From assembly GCA_033060915.1 (NCBI GenBank), contig CM065394.1, positions 18,506,501-18,570,500 on the forward strand: a DNA stretch of 64,000 nt. The letters are read 5' to 3'. Source of the DNA: Euryodendron excelsum. Its lineage: Eukaryota > Streptophyta > Magnoliopsida > Ericales > Pentaphylacaceae. The notes under the pieces are model-generated. The model ran no database searches and was not told the origin of the DNA. It saw only the letters and a program-made list of their open reading frames with translations. Below, piece after piece: positions 23,804-35,163 of the stretch. Positions within the stretch are counted from its first letter, which is position 1. Each line of letters begins with the position of its first letter. A program made the translations under genes and the position numbers.

Positions 23804-26386
23804 ATGGTTTTCATCCACACACCCTAGCCATGAACCACCCCCCACATAAGGTCAAGTTGACCAATTAAAAGTCATGTTGTAACATAAGCCTATAGGGTGA
23901 GACACATGGGATTATTTCCTATGTATATCATCTTATATACACAAAACACACACACTCATATACACACACACCCAACGGGTAGAGAGAGGGAGGGAGGGAG
24001 GAAAAGAAAAGGAGGAAGAAGGAGAAGGGGAGCGTGGAGAGCTTTAACCCAAACCAAGAGAGGTCATTGGAAGACTTGGACAAGCTTGAGGAAGGAGCAC
24101 CTTGCTTAACGCCCGTTCAGTTGGATAAAGGTGAGTAACGAGATGCCATGATTAAGACCTATTACCCTCCAAATGCTTTTAAGTTCAATTACGTTTCATG
24201 TATTTCTTTCCATTTATTTTAATGTATCAATGATTACGTTCAAGTATGAATGCCATGCTTTGAATTATGTACAAACCTTACCTATGATATGAACTACAAC
24301 CTACGAACTAGAACGTTCATATAAAGTAGAGGTAAGATTCCTAATGTACTACTCTAACTCAAGGTCTTTTTGTGGCAAGACTTTAATCTAGTCCGATAGT
24401 CCTAGGATGGGGGACATGAAATAAACCATCGTCATGTAGGGTCTTTCGTGGCAAGACCCTAAACTAGCAATGATGGTCCTATAGTAAGGGACACAAAATA
24501 ATCTATCGCCATGTTAGGAGACGTCCCTTGACTTAAAAGTCTAGATATGACCTTATGGTTACTATAACTGAGTATAGCTCTTATGATTGACTTAAAAAGC
24601 CTATGTGTGACCTTTATGGTTACTATAACTGAGCCTAACTCTTATAATTGGCCTAAAGCACTCAATGTGCTAATGACTAGGCATAGCTCTTAATGACTAA
24701 GCCTTGTCTCACGATTGAGCCTTGCTCCTATGATTGGCTTAAAGTACACTATGTTGCTAATAAATGAGCGTAGCTCTTAATGATTGAGCCTAGCTCTTAT
24801 GGTTGGCCTAAAGAGCCTATGCATGACCTTCATGGTTACTATGTTGGCCTAAAGAGCCTTATGCGTGACCCTTGTGGTTACTATGATGGCCGATACCAGA
24901 AAGACCTCTTAAGTAGGGTGAAGTGAGGGATATGTTGGCCTAAGGAGCCTTATATGTGACCTTTATGGTTACTGATGCGAAGCCTAGCTCTGATGTTAGC
25001 CTAAAGAGCCCTATGGTGACCTTTATGGTTACTGATGCGGAGCCTAACTCTGATGTTGGCCTAAAAAGCCCTATGGTGACCTTTATGGTTACTGATGTGG
25101 TGACCTTTATGGCTACTGATGCAGTGCCCAACTTTGACGTAAAGACATGACACACACTTATGTTCTAGAATGAGAAATATGATTCATTCAAATAATTCGC
25201 AACAAGTTGCATATGTTTTCACAAGTAATAAGGTCACGATATACCTCTCCTTCTTACGATATTATGATATGTCCTACGGTACCATGTCATGGTATGCTTA
25301 TGACAAGCCACACTATGCCATACATGATCATGTTTCGATTTACAACTCACGCCTATAATACTATGTTCAAATGATATAATTTTTCAATATGATGTTTATG
25401 CAATCTATGTTTTCATATCTACACTTTATATGATTCCGAGAATAATGACATAGATGTGTCCAAAGTTATGCAACGAACTAGGATATCCTTTTATGCCGTG
25501 CCATAGTCTACAAGGTCACGCTACAACACATCTCTCACTTTCTCGACATTATGTTTTAGAAATAACGAGATATGTTAATACAGTAGCATAAGCCATACAC
25601 TTTCAAGCTTACACTTATAAATTTCTAGATACATGATATATATATGCATAAACATTCAGCTATTGTCATATACATTGAATAGAAATATTAATCGAGTTGT
25701 AGCATACTTTTATTTTGAACCGAGAACTATGATATGTTCATATGTTTTACGACAAGTTATGAAATGTTATATCAAGAATAATGTTATGTTGCATCTCTTC
25801 TTATGATACTATGCTTTAAAATGTTGAAACGTTTCAAATGATGTTTACATTACCTATGAGTTCCAAATCTACGCTTTAAACGTTCAAAAGCTCATTTCTT
25901 TATGCATAAATGATTATCTATCCTTGTAAGTTGGATATAATTGCTAGCCCATGATATTTTCTCGCTCATGCATCATTGTTATTCACTAAGCATTAGCTTA
26001 TGTATTCTCAAATAATTTTCAGGTAGCCAATCCGGGAGGCCCTAGAGCGAGGCCATATGTAGATTTTGAGTTACGGCCCACAGGCCTATGTTTTGTATAA
26101 TGTTTGAGGGCTGGATCCAATGTTTTGTAATGATATAATGCTATAACTTTGGTGGACCTTGATTTGGTCCTTATGTATATTATGTTTTGAATTAGGCACA
26201 GCTCTACCATGTATGACACGGATTATATTTTGAAGTTATCAAAAGTTTTATTTTTTGCAATTATGCATCATTCTAAATGATTATGCGCAAGTGATCAACC
26301 AGTTTATGTAATACAGCCTTAGGTAGCCTTGGTATTGGTCGGTCATGTATCCCAAATCCATATAGGCCAAGTTATGGGGCATGACA
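23804..26386. mobile_element. LTR-like insertion inside the PMD gene of element B
   Basis: About 2.6 kb separates two halves of a PMD motif. Its right end, GGCCAAGTTATGGGGCATGACA, resembles the 3' end of many plant gypsy LTRs, suggesting a solo LTR or LTR fragment. It contains (CA)n at 23940-23972, GA-rich DNA at 23985-24060 and a ~60-bp degenerate tandem repeat at 24.54-25.13 kb. No protein domain was found. The left boundary and target duplication could not be settled. Confidence 0.45.
24540..25130. repeat. Degenerate ~60-bp tandem repeat
   Basis: Repeated phrases GGCCTAAAGAGCC, GTGACCTTTATGGTTACTG and ATGCGGAGCCTAGCTCTGATG recur about eight times, best preserved at 24.95-25.10 kb. Confidence 0.75.
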
Positions 26387-27169
26387 TGGGCCCTAGCTTA
26401 AAACCCACCAACTGTAAAGTCTCGGTCTCCTCAAAGCATCTCTTTAGTAACCCAATAGCCAGCCAATGATCGAGCCTGTCTGTCTGTAGAGTCATAAAGG
26501 CGCCAAAGCCAATCCGAAGGAGGAAATCCTAGTAAGACAAAGCTGATGCCTACATGGTTTTCAAAGCAGAAATACTGGACCCTTTAAATGAACTATGGGT
26601 GGTCGACGACATTCGACCGTAACGCAGATAGAGGCTCGGATGGAAAGCCAAATCTCGTAGAGGTGGAACGTCCAGAATCACTAACTAATCATCCGAAAAA
26701 GAGGCATCCTTGCGCATATCGCGAACAAATGCCATACTGTATCCAGTCCTCAGATCGACAGCCGTATCAACGTCCTCCTTGACCCTCTCACCTAGAGTAG
26801 TAAAGGACTGTCCCATCGCAAAACTACTGCTCGAAGCTATCATGCTCGAAGGGCAATGAGATCGACCACTCCCACCTCGGGCAGAGCCACTCTTGCTGGC
26901 ACTACCCTCTCCAAGCTCAACCCGCGATGCCTTCCAATAGCGCCTCCTCTCGGAACCGTCTTCGCCTTTCTCCAACATCCTGAAAAGTAACAATAGGAAA
27001 TAATGTAGAAAGTTGATCAATAACAGGATATGCATAAAAAGAAAAGAAAAAAAAAGTATACAACAAGAAGAAAAAAAAAATAACAAAAAAAGAAAAAAGA
27101 AAAAAAAACAAAAGAGAAAAAAGAAACAAAAAGAAAAAGAAAAGAAAAACAAGAGCTAAGGCCCTATCC

Positions 27170-27960
27170 TTTCTCCATTGTCAAATTATTTCTAAGGTTT
27201 TCCGAGCTTTTTCCTTAAAAGTTCCATTTCAAGATTTTCAAACCCGTTTCCTGAGCTTTTTCCTTCAAAAGCCCTATTTTAAAAAAGTCAATTTCTAAGG
27301 TTTTTTGAGCTCTTTCCTCAAAAAATTCCGTTTCAAAATCTCAAGTCGGTTACCCGGGCTTCCTCCTTCAAAAGCCCTGTCTCAAATTTTTCTAAGGTTT
27401 TTCGAGCTTTTTCCTCAAAAATTTCCATTTCAAGATTTTCAAACCGGTTTCCTAAACTTTCTCCTCCAAAACCCCTGTTTCAAAAAGCCAATTTCTAAGG
27501 TTTTTTCGAGCTTTTTTCTCAAAAAGTTCCGTTTCAAAATCTCAAGTCGGTTTCAAGAGCTTTCTCATTCAAAAGCACTATCTCAAATTTTTTCTAAAGT
27601 TTTCTGAGCTTTTTTCTCAAAAAGTTCCATTTCAAGATTTTCAAACCAGTTTCCTGGACTTTTTCTTTCAAAAGCCCTGTTTCAAAAAAGTTAATTTCTA
27701 AGGTTTTTCGAGCTTTTTTCTCAAAAAGTTCCGTTTTAAAATCTCAAACCGGTTTCCCGAGCTTTCTCCTTAAAAAGCCATATTTCAAAAAGTCTTTCTA
27801 GGGTTTTCTGAGCTTTTTTTTTTTCTAAAAAGCTCCATTTCACAGTCTCAAACCAGTTTCCTAAGCTTTCTCCTTCAAAAACCCTATTTCAAAGACAATT
27901 TTCTAAAATTTCAATTTGGTTTCCCTAGGCTTTCTCCTTCAAAAACCCAGTTTTCAAGGG
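27170..27960. repeat. Pyrimidine-rich ~105-bp tandem repeat in element B
   Basis: About seven degenerate units containing AAGGTTTTTCGAGC, TCAAAAAGTTCCGTTTC and TCAAACCGGTTTCC. Preceded by an A/G-rich low-complexity tract (27030-27150). The long ORF in this repeat is a by-product of its composition. Confidence 0.8.
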
Positions 27961-28902
27961 CAACCTTCTTTTCCCTAGGGATTTTACAGTCGAAACGTTG
28001 AACTTTTAAAGAGTTCATACTTTTTGAAAAATTTCAATAAAGTTCCACCTTAAAAAGTCCCTATCCCGAAATTCAAGAAGCCACAAACACACTTCCAAGG
28101 CATCACGAGCTTTCAACCACATCAATCAACAAAATCCCATCTTCCATGGCACATGACTCATAATTAAATACAATTCTCAAGTCCGTTTCTTCATTTTTCA
28201 AAGGTTCTTGGTTTCCTTTTTATGTCCTAAAAATTCTCAAAAATTTTCAGAACCCTCAAAAGATCCCCATGATTTTCTAAAAATGTCCTGCAATTTTTCT
28301 ACCTTCAATAGGGTTAATTTTTCAATTTTTTCAATTTTTCATATTTTCTAAAAATTTAAAAATTCAAAAATTTTAAAAAAATTATGAAACCTCATACAGT
28401 TATTCTATATATTTTTCTAAGATATCCAATACAAAAATCGAGCACAAACATACAAAACCCAAGCCTACACAAGTAATTTTCTAAAACCTGCAAGAAAACA
28501 TTTTACATAAACTTGCAAAATCATTCAAAACACACTCAAATCATCATCAAATCACAAAAATAATCTGCCCATTGTGTCCTGAACATCCTAAAACATAGAT
28601 TTACACTAATCGTATGGGAAAAACGAGCACATAAACATCAAAATTAGCAAATTTCAAAAAATCTAACCTTTCAGTTCTCAGGCAAGATTCGAGTTTTCCA
28701 GTGAGAATCTGATGACAATAGCAACTTTCGGCAAGTACCCAATGCTCCCTGATGATGTTCTACCAAAACTCGATGAATATCCCTCGAATAAACTCTCCGA
28801 TCACCCCAAAAATACAAAATCCATAAGCAAATACACGAATTACTTTGTTTTTAACCCATGGCCTAACGCATTTACTACATGTGCTTGAAGAAATTTCAAG
28901 CT

Positions 28903-28923
28903 GGCACATGTAGCACATGCGCC
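28903..28923 (-). promoter_or_regulatory. 21-bp palindrome upstream of the PMD gene of element B
   Basis: Arms GGCACATGT and ACATGCGCC around AGC: a 9-3-9 palindrome with one mismatch. It lies upstream of the antisense PMD gene in B, as the GGCGCCACT palindrome does in A. The arm sequences differ, yet length and pairing are kept. Confidence 0.5.
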
Positions 28924-29278
28924 AGAGTTATTTTTGGCTAGGCGTGTGTGCTACATACACTAGGCGCTTCAGCTTCCCACCAAAACCAGTTTTAAATGCC
29001 CCCAAATTAGTTTTTACGAGTTTTAAAATCTAAAATCACTTTTTAGATTCTCATTTTCAAATACCCGAGCCTTTCAAACCCAAAACTCTAGAAAACTGGC
29101 AATTTCGAAACCCGGATCATAAAAAAAATTTAAAAAGAACCCAGATTTTCCAAATTCAAAGTTTTCAAAAGGAAAGACACACTAGTAGTTCAAAACTTTC
29201 CAAACCGTCGTCCCTCTGATCGCCTCGCGACTAAAAAAGGATTCTTACCTTATTATTTTTTTGCCTTCGACAAGCAAA

Positions 29279-29298
29279 GACAGAAAAAGAGGGGCAAT
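29279..29298 (+). other. Polypurine tract of element B
   Basis: GACAGAAAAAGAGGGGCAAT lies immediately before TGTAAGCACCCC, the start of the 3' LTR. It is nearly the same as the tract of element A. Confidence 0.75.
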
Positions 29299-31089
29299 TG
29301 TAAGCACCCCATTTTTGTCTGCTTAGCAATCTCCGGCTCGACTGGATCTAGTTTCAAACATCACAACACATATGAGCCCGAGCTGGCTCTTTCAACCTCC
29401 AATTCAATCAATTGGTCACTTCTCGGGCCCATAAGGTCTAATTAAAGCTAAAAAGACCATATTACCCCTATACATTCTAGGTAGTTTTCTGAGACTGGGC
29501 GGTCTCAGAAACCAATGCCATCCAAGCAGCTTTTTAAGACCAGGCGGTCTTAGGAACTAACGCCATCTAAGTAGCTTTCCGAGATCGAGCAATCTCGAGA
29601 CCCAACACCTTATTAAATTCCAAACGGTTCACTTCTAGCGCCAGCTAGCCCACCAATGTAGAATGTCCTTCATCCAGTAGTTCTTAGAGATTAGGCGATC
29701 TTGAGAACCAACACCACCCTACAGGTAGCTTTCTAAGATTAGGCGATCTCAAAAACCAACATCACACGTACAGGTAGCTCTCTGAGACCGGGTGGTCTCA
29801 GGGACCAACACCATACAGGTAGCTTTTCGAGATCGGGCGATTTTGAAAACCAACACCTAGGTCAACATCAGCGCCTGCTAGCTCGACTCGGTGAAAAATG
29901 ACCAAACTTGCCCCTAAGGCCTCTAGGCACGTCTTTGAAAAAGTTCAAAATCCCTCAAGATGGTAAGTCCACCCTTCCAAAGTGCTCCTAGATAATTAGG
30001 CATACTTAATACGCCATCCTAACCAATTCCGGTTCAGTTCCGGTCAATTTCAATCAAAATGACCGTTTTACACCTAGACACCCAGCACAGTACAAATCCC
30101 ACTAAATGGTGAAAACACTGCCAAAACTCCCTTGAGTTGTTTCAAAAACATTTCAAAACTCCCATGAGTTAATTTCAAAAACATTTAAAAATATCTTCAA
30201 ATTCAATTTCAAAAACACTCCAAACATTCCACGTCTTATTCAAAAGCATTTTCTAAACTCTTAAGTTCTCTTTTTTCAAAGACCACAAAGTATCTTTAAA
30301 CCTTTTCATAGACCTCAAAGTGTCTTTAAAACTTTTGAATGGCCTCAATGTGCCTCTTTTCTATCGGACCCTTGCCCAAACTACGAATGACTTGATTCTC
30401 GTCAAATGAAATATGTAGGCAACCAAAAATGGAGCGGTCATAACCTTTATTTCAACCCAAATTTTCTTTTCAAAATTTTTATCAATTCAAGATTCTTATT
30501 CTAAATCCCTCCAAAACTTTCTATTTTCAAACATCTTTTCAAAAACATGCATGATGCATCATTCATCCAAAAAGTGATGACCAAACTCCGTTTTCAAAAT
30601 TCTAAAGTGGTTATTAAGTGGATAATATTAACCAGTTATTCAAGTGAGTAAATTAAAGGTGATTAGACATCTAGGTACCGAAAGGGCGGGGTAGGGTGAT
30701 GATCTTAGGATATCTTCCATATATGTAACCAATCCTCAGACCATAGATTTCTATTTTAAAGACCAAAATCGGAGTCACGTTTTCAAAAGGGTTTTTGAAA
30801 TATTGTTAAGACCTCTTTTTCAAATACCTTCTTAAGAAGGACATCTTTAAAAATGATTTCGAAAATCCTAAGTTTAGTATTCGGATTATACTTAGTTTTA
30901 GGTGACCTAACACATCTTTAACAATGTTAGGTGGCGACTCCAAACTTTTTCCAAATGCCCTTGTTTAAGTCAATTTCAAGATCAAACCTTGTCACACTTG
31001 TCCTTCTAGGATGATGAGTTCTAATGAGAGAGCATCATGCTTTTTTTCGAGCCTAAAGGGCTCTAGGGTCCAAAAATCGAGGCGCAACA
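29299..31089 (+). repeat. 3' LTR of element B (1791 bp)
   Basis: TGTAAGCACCCC ... GGCGCAACA. It carries hairpin-forming repeats at 29486-29850, the conserved box at ~30361-30441 and the PBS-like word at 30932-30942. It is much shorter than the ~5-kb LTRs: I find no TATA/palindrome module and almost no pyrimidine tract, so it looks internally deleted or from a compact subfamily. Confidence 0.85.
29486..29850 (+). repeat. Array of ~50-bp-spaced hairpins in LTR of element B
   Basis: Successive inverted repeats: TTTCTGAGAC/GTCTCAGAAA (29486-29511, 10-bp arms), TTAAGACC/GGTCTTAG (near 29534), CTGAGACC/GGTCTCAG (29782-29801), with weaker ones between. Arms vary but largely remain complementary. 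Confidence 0.7.
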
Positions 31090-33015
31090 GAACCCTGATA
31101 TAGGCAACCTTGAAGGCTGTATTTCAATGCATCACCTTCCCTTGGATTCCCTAACCATAAAGGGGTAGGGACACTTTAGGATTATGATTTTTTGGGAACA
31201 TTTTGAAAATAGTTTTTAGAAAATGTTGAGTGTCTAGCTATTTTAGTCGAGACAAGTTAAAGAGAACTTCTTGGAAGCATTTTTGAAGATAGAGTACAAG
31301 GGTATTTGAAAAGATGTTGGAGTTGGTTTTTGAAATCTCATGAGAGTAGGATGTTTTCGAAAACATGTTATGACAATGGTTTTGAATTGAAAGATCGTTT
31401 GAAAAAGTGTCTTTGAATTGGAGCCTTCAAACTTAGTAACCTTGGTTGGGTTAACCTAGGGTTAACTAACTCGGGTTAGGTTAACCTAGGGTTAGACAAC
31501 TAGGGTTAGATTGGACTAGGGTTATATTGATCTAGGATTAACTAACTAGAGTTAGGTTAACTTAGGGTTAAGGTGACCTAGGGTTAGCTAACTTAGGTTA
31601 GGTTAACCTAAGATTCGACAACTAGGATCAAGTTAACCTACGGTTGGAAGGTAGTTTTGAACTAGGGTTTGGACCTTGTGGTTTTGGAAATGTGGTTTTG
31701 AACTGGGATTTGGACCTAGTGGTTTTGGAAAGGTGGCTTTGTGCATGAAACTTGAAAGTGTGCTTTGAAAACCATTTTATGAAAACCACTCAAGTGAATG
31801 TAGGGTTCTTATGGTTGGTATTTGGAAACCACTCAAGAGAGGGTTGCTTTGGAACCATTTCAACCCCCAACTCAAGAAAGTAAAACTTGTGAAAATCAAT
31901 ATTAAATAGATAGTTTTGAGAACTTCTATAATTAAAAACTAAAGAGAATGAACCTATAAATTTTTGGAAAGGAGGTTTTGGAAAACCACTTTTAAAATGT
32001 TAGAAATCACTCTAAAGAATAAGGGTTTATATGGTTGATTTGAAGAAAATCACTCCAAAGAGGACTCCATTGGACCATTCCAACCACAATATTCAAGAGA
32101 GCAAAACTTTTATAAATCAAGATGAAAATGGTAGGTTTGGAAAATCATTTTTATGCAAATTAAAGAGAATGAAATTTTAAGAACCCTTCTTAAAAATGGT
32201 TATTTTGAAAACCACTTTTGGAGTATAGAAACCCACTCTAGTGAGCTAGGGTTCCTATAGTCAATAAATGAGGAGACCACTCAAAAGAGGGTTCCATAGG
32301 GACCATTTCAAACCCAAAACTCAAGAGAGTAAAACCTGTGAAAATCAATATTGAATACAAGGTTTGAAAACCATTTTAATGCAACTTGAAGATTATAAAA
32401 TGAGATGATGCAAAATGAAGTCAAGAGACTTAAGGAGGGTTCTCTAGGATGTGAAAATTGACCTAGGCTTCAAAGAACCAACTCTTAGAACCATTTTTAG
32501 AAAAACACAAAAATTTGAAATTTGAAAAGACATAAAAATGAGATAGTGAAAGTTTTTAAAAAATGATGATGAACATGAAAATGGAGCCAAGCATGCAATA
32601 CATGAACATGGTAACTATATTCAAAGAGGGTCATGAAATCATACAAGGCTATAGGCCATACCAAATTGCAAGGTGCTCCAAGGCCATGCCATCTTAAAGT
32701 AGGTTAGTGAGAGATCCTCCTATACGGTGGCTCTCACAAGCTTTCCTTTAGACATGAACTAAGAGCTCACTTGTATCAAGCATACAAGAAAGGGGAGAGA
32801 AAATGGGGGTTTAAAATAGAGAATAGCCTAAGTAGGCTAAGAGGGAGAAGAGAAGAGTGGAAATGGCAAAATGTAAAAAAGAATACCACCTTTTTCTTCA
32901 AACCACTTTCAAACTTCCATGGATGATTTGTCTTGAACTTGAATGGCCTTAGAGTAGCTTGAAGGGGCTGGAAATAGCTCTTTTATGGCATTGGAAGCTT
33001 TGTAGGTGGAGTGTA
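31090..33015 (-). repeat. Inverted LTR D, first segment
   Basis: Minus-oriented LTR-like DNA interrupted by the solo LTR at 33016. It contains ACTTTAGGATTATG and TTTGAAAACC blocks like other inverted LTRs, and degenerate GGGTTAG/GGTTAACCTAGGG repeats at 31.44-31.64 kb. It continues at 38673-38803 and 43573-45236. No gene. Confidence 0.65.
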
Positions 33016-33255
33016 TGTAAGCACCCCATTTTTTACCGCTCGGCAGTCTACACTCCGTCCAGACTTGTTTTCAAGTCATTTTGGGCATATTCCTATCGAA
33101 TCCAATTCTCTAGTTTCAAATTCCATCTTTCCATCGCTTCGTGGGCCTGTCAGGCCCAAATAGAGGCAAAATGACCAAAATGCCCTTAGGGGCATTATCC
33201 TTTCTTATTCCAATTCCGATCCCTCTCTCAAGACTGTTTATTCCTCGAGACGGTC

Positions 33256-34058
33256 CGAGTAGTAAAACACTCACAAAACCGTCAGAGTGGCGGAAACACT
33301 CACCAAACCGTCAGAGTGGCGGAAACACTCACAAAACCGTCAGAGTGGCGGAAACACTCAAAACCCAGGCACGTCTCTTCGGAATCGGTAAGACCCCTTT
33401 CCAATCCCTCTCTCAAGATAGTTTATTCCTCGAGACGGTTCCAATCCAGGCACGTCTCTTCAGAGACGATAAGACCCCTTTCCAATCCCTCTCTCGAGAC
33501 AGTTTATTCCTCGAGACGGTCCGAGTAGCAAAACTACTCACACAACCATTAGAGTAGCGGAAATACTCAACCGTTAGAGTAGCGGAAATACTCACAGAGC
33601 CGTTAGAGTAGCGGAAATACTCCCAAATCATCAATCCCGTCTGAGTAGTGGAAATACTCAACCGTTAGAGTAACGGAAATACTCCCAAATCATCAATCCC
33701 GTCTGAGTAGCGGAAATACTCAATCCCGTCTGAGTAGCGAAAATACTACACCGTTAGAGTAGTGGAAATACTCCCAAATCATCAATCCCGTCTGAGTAGC
33801 GGAAATACTCAACCGTTAGAGTAGCGGAAATACTCCCAAATCATCAATCCCGTCTGAGTAGCGGAAATACTCAATCTCGTCTGAGTAGCGAAAATACTCA
33901 ATCCTGTCCGAGTAGCGGAAATACTCACAAATCATCAACCCCGTCCGAGTAGCGGAAATACTCACAAATCATCAACCCCGTCCAAGTAGCTGAAATACTC
34001 AACCCCGTCCGAGTAGCGAAAATACTCACACCGTTTGAGTGGCGGAAACACTCAAAAC
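33256..34058 (+). repeat. Hairpin array in LTR U3 (GAGTR-N7-YACTC)
   Basis: More than fifteen copies of a 17-bp inverted repeat: GAGTGGCGGAAACACTC in the first and last copies, GAGTAGCGGAAATACTC in most others. The fifth stem pair changes from G:C to A:T on both arms together. The same motif is found inverted in the minus-oriented LTRs (11036-11175, 22677-22815, 42878-43010). Confidence 0.75.
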
Positions 34059-35040
34059 CTAGGTCAACACCAGTGGCTGTTAGCCCACTTCGGTGAAAAA
34101 TGACCAGACTACCCTTAGGACCTTTTCCGAGACTTTTCGGTCAAGATGACCATTTTGCCCCTAGGCATCCGAACGCCCCGGGAACCACACCGGCTCTGGG
34201 TATCAAACCGGTAACCTTCTGAGAATACTTTTTATAGTATTCTCAACCTTCCCTTCTCTTTCCGGATCATTCCGAATCAGTTCCGGCCAACCCGGTACAA
34301 AATGACCGTTTTGCCCCTGGAGGGCCGGTCTCCTTCTTCAACCACACCGGCTCTGGATATCAAACCGGTAATGTCCCGAGAATACTTTTTATAGTGTTCT
34401 CGACCTTCCGTTACCTTTCCGGACCATCCCGAGTCAGTTTCGGCCAACCCGGTGCAAAATGACCGTTTTGCCCTTAAAGGGCCGGTCTCCTTCTTCAACC
34501 ACACCGGCTCTGGGTATCAAACCGGTAATGTCCCGAGAATACTTTTTATAGTGTTCTCAACCTTCCTTTACCTTTCCGGACCATTCCGAGTCAGTTCCAG
34601 CAAACCCGGTACAAAATGACCGTTTTGCCCCTGGTGGGCCGGTCTCCATTTCCGACCACGCCGGCCCTGGGAATCAAACCGGCAACCTCTGGGAACGTTC
34701 TAAATAATGTTTCCAGAACCCAAGTCTTCTTTCGAGACAGTTTGAGTCTGTCCCGACAGTTTTTCGGTCCGATTGACCGTTTTGCCCCTAAAGGCTCGGT
34801 CAACCTTTCCGACACATCCAATCCTCACTTTTCAAGTCAAATACCTCCAGGACACTATTTTAAGTGTTCCTGCTCCTTTCCGGCCTTCCGGGTCACTCCC
34901 GGCTCCTTCAAATCATTCCCGGACTTTTCGAAGTCACTCATAGTGAAGCCAGGCTAAAGTTTACATGGTAGTCACTAGTACAGGCCCCCAAATCTAGTCA
35001 AAGATACGTTGCTTGCCGACCTTAATTGTTTCCTAAATGG

Positions 35041-35163
35041 CTGGCGCCACTAGCAGTGGCACCAAGCCAAAAAATGGCCTTGCGCCACTCCTAGTGGCGC
35101 CAGTATAAATTTTGCCTTGGCGCCACTGCAACAGGCGCTAGGCTTGTCCAACTTCTATAAAAA
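35041..35163 (+). promoter_or_regulatory. LTR promoter module of the plus solo LTR
   Basis: Three near-palindromes (35043-35063, 35081-35101, 35119-35138) built on GGCGCCACT...AGTGGCGCC, then TATAAAAA at 35156-35163. This is the same order and similar spacing as in the element A LTRs. Confidence 0.65.

Larger units (their letters stand above)
23663..26978 (-). pseudogene. Antisense PMD gene of element B, split by an insertion
   Basis: ATG at 26978 follows TTTTCAG (possible splice acceptor). The first block (26685-26978) starts LEKGEDGSERRRYWKASR, resembling the Arg/Ser-rich start of the PMD gene of element A. After frameshifts, 26387-26467 encodes the core LLKRCFEETETLQLVGFKLGPM, matching LVERWFGETETFHFVGFELGPT of A. 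The next motif (WA-N-ITG, about 23765-23800) lies beyond a ~2.6-kb insertion. Element A was then inserted at the far side (23657/23658). The gene is antisense to B's gag, like its counterpart in A. Homology beyond ITG is weak. Confidence 0.6.
2640..31089 (+). mobile_element. Element B: non-autonomous Ogre/Tat-like retrotransposon, interrupted by nested insertions
   Basis: Plus-strand element with the end of its 5' LTR, a PBS at 3172, a gag relic (4710-6486), an antisense PMD relic (about 23.66-26.98 kb), a purine tract (29279-29298) and a 3' LTR (29299-31089). Element A (6709-23657, TSD AGAGT) and an LTR-like sequence (~23.80-26.39 kb) are inserted in it. Without these, the internal part is only about 6.6 kb. 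I find no protease, RT or integrase between gag and the purine tract. Such gag-only elements with terminal repeats are known in plants. The 5-bp duplication of B cannot be checked because its left end is outside the window. Confidence 0.75.

Noticed and set aside
27305..27607. 100-aa Phe/Ser-rich ORF
   Set aside because: Product of a pyrimidine-rich 105-bp tandem repeat; no conserved domain.
31440..31640. GGGTTAG-like repeats resembling an interstitial telomere
   Set aside because: Units are irregular (GGTTAACCTAGGG, AACTAGGGTTAG) and not tandem TTTAGGG; they sit within LTR D.
33141..33557. 138-aa ORF in the plus solo LTR
   Set aside because: Lies over the hairpin repeat array; repetitive translation only.
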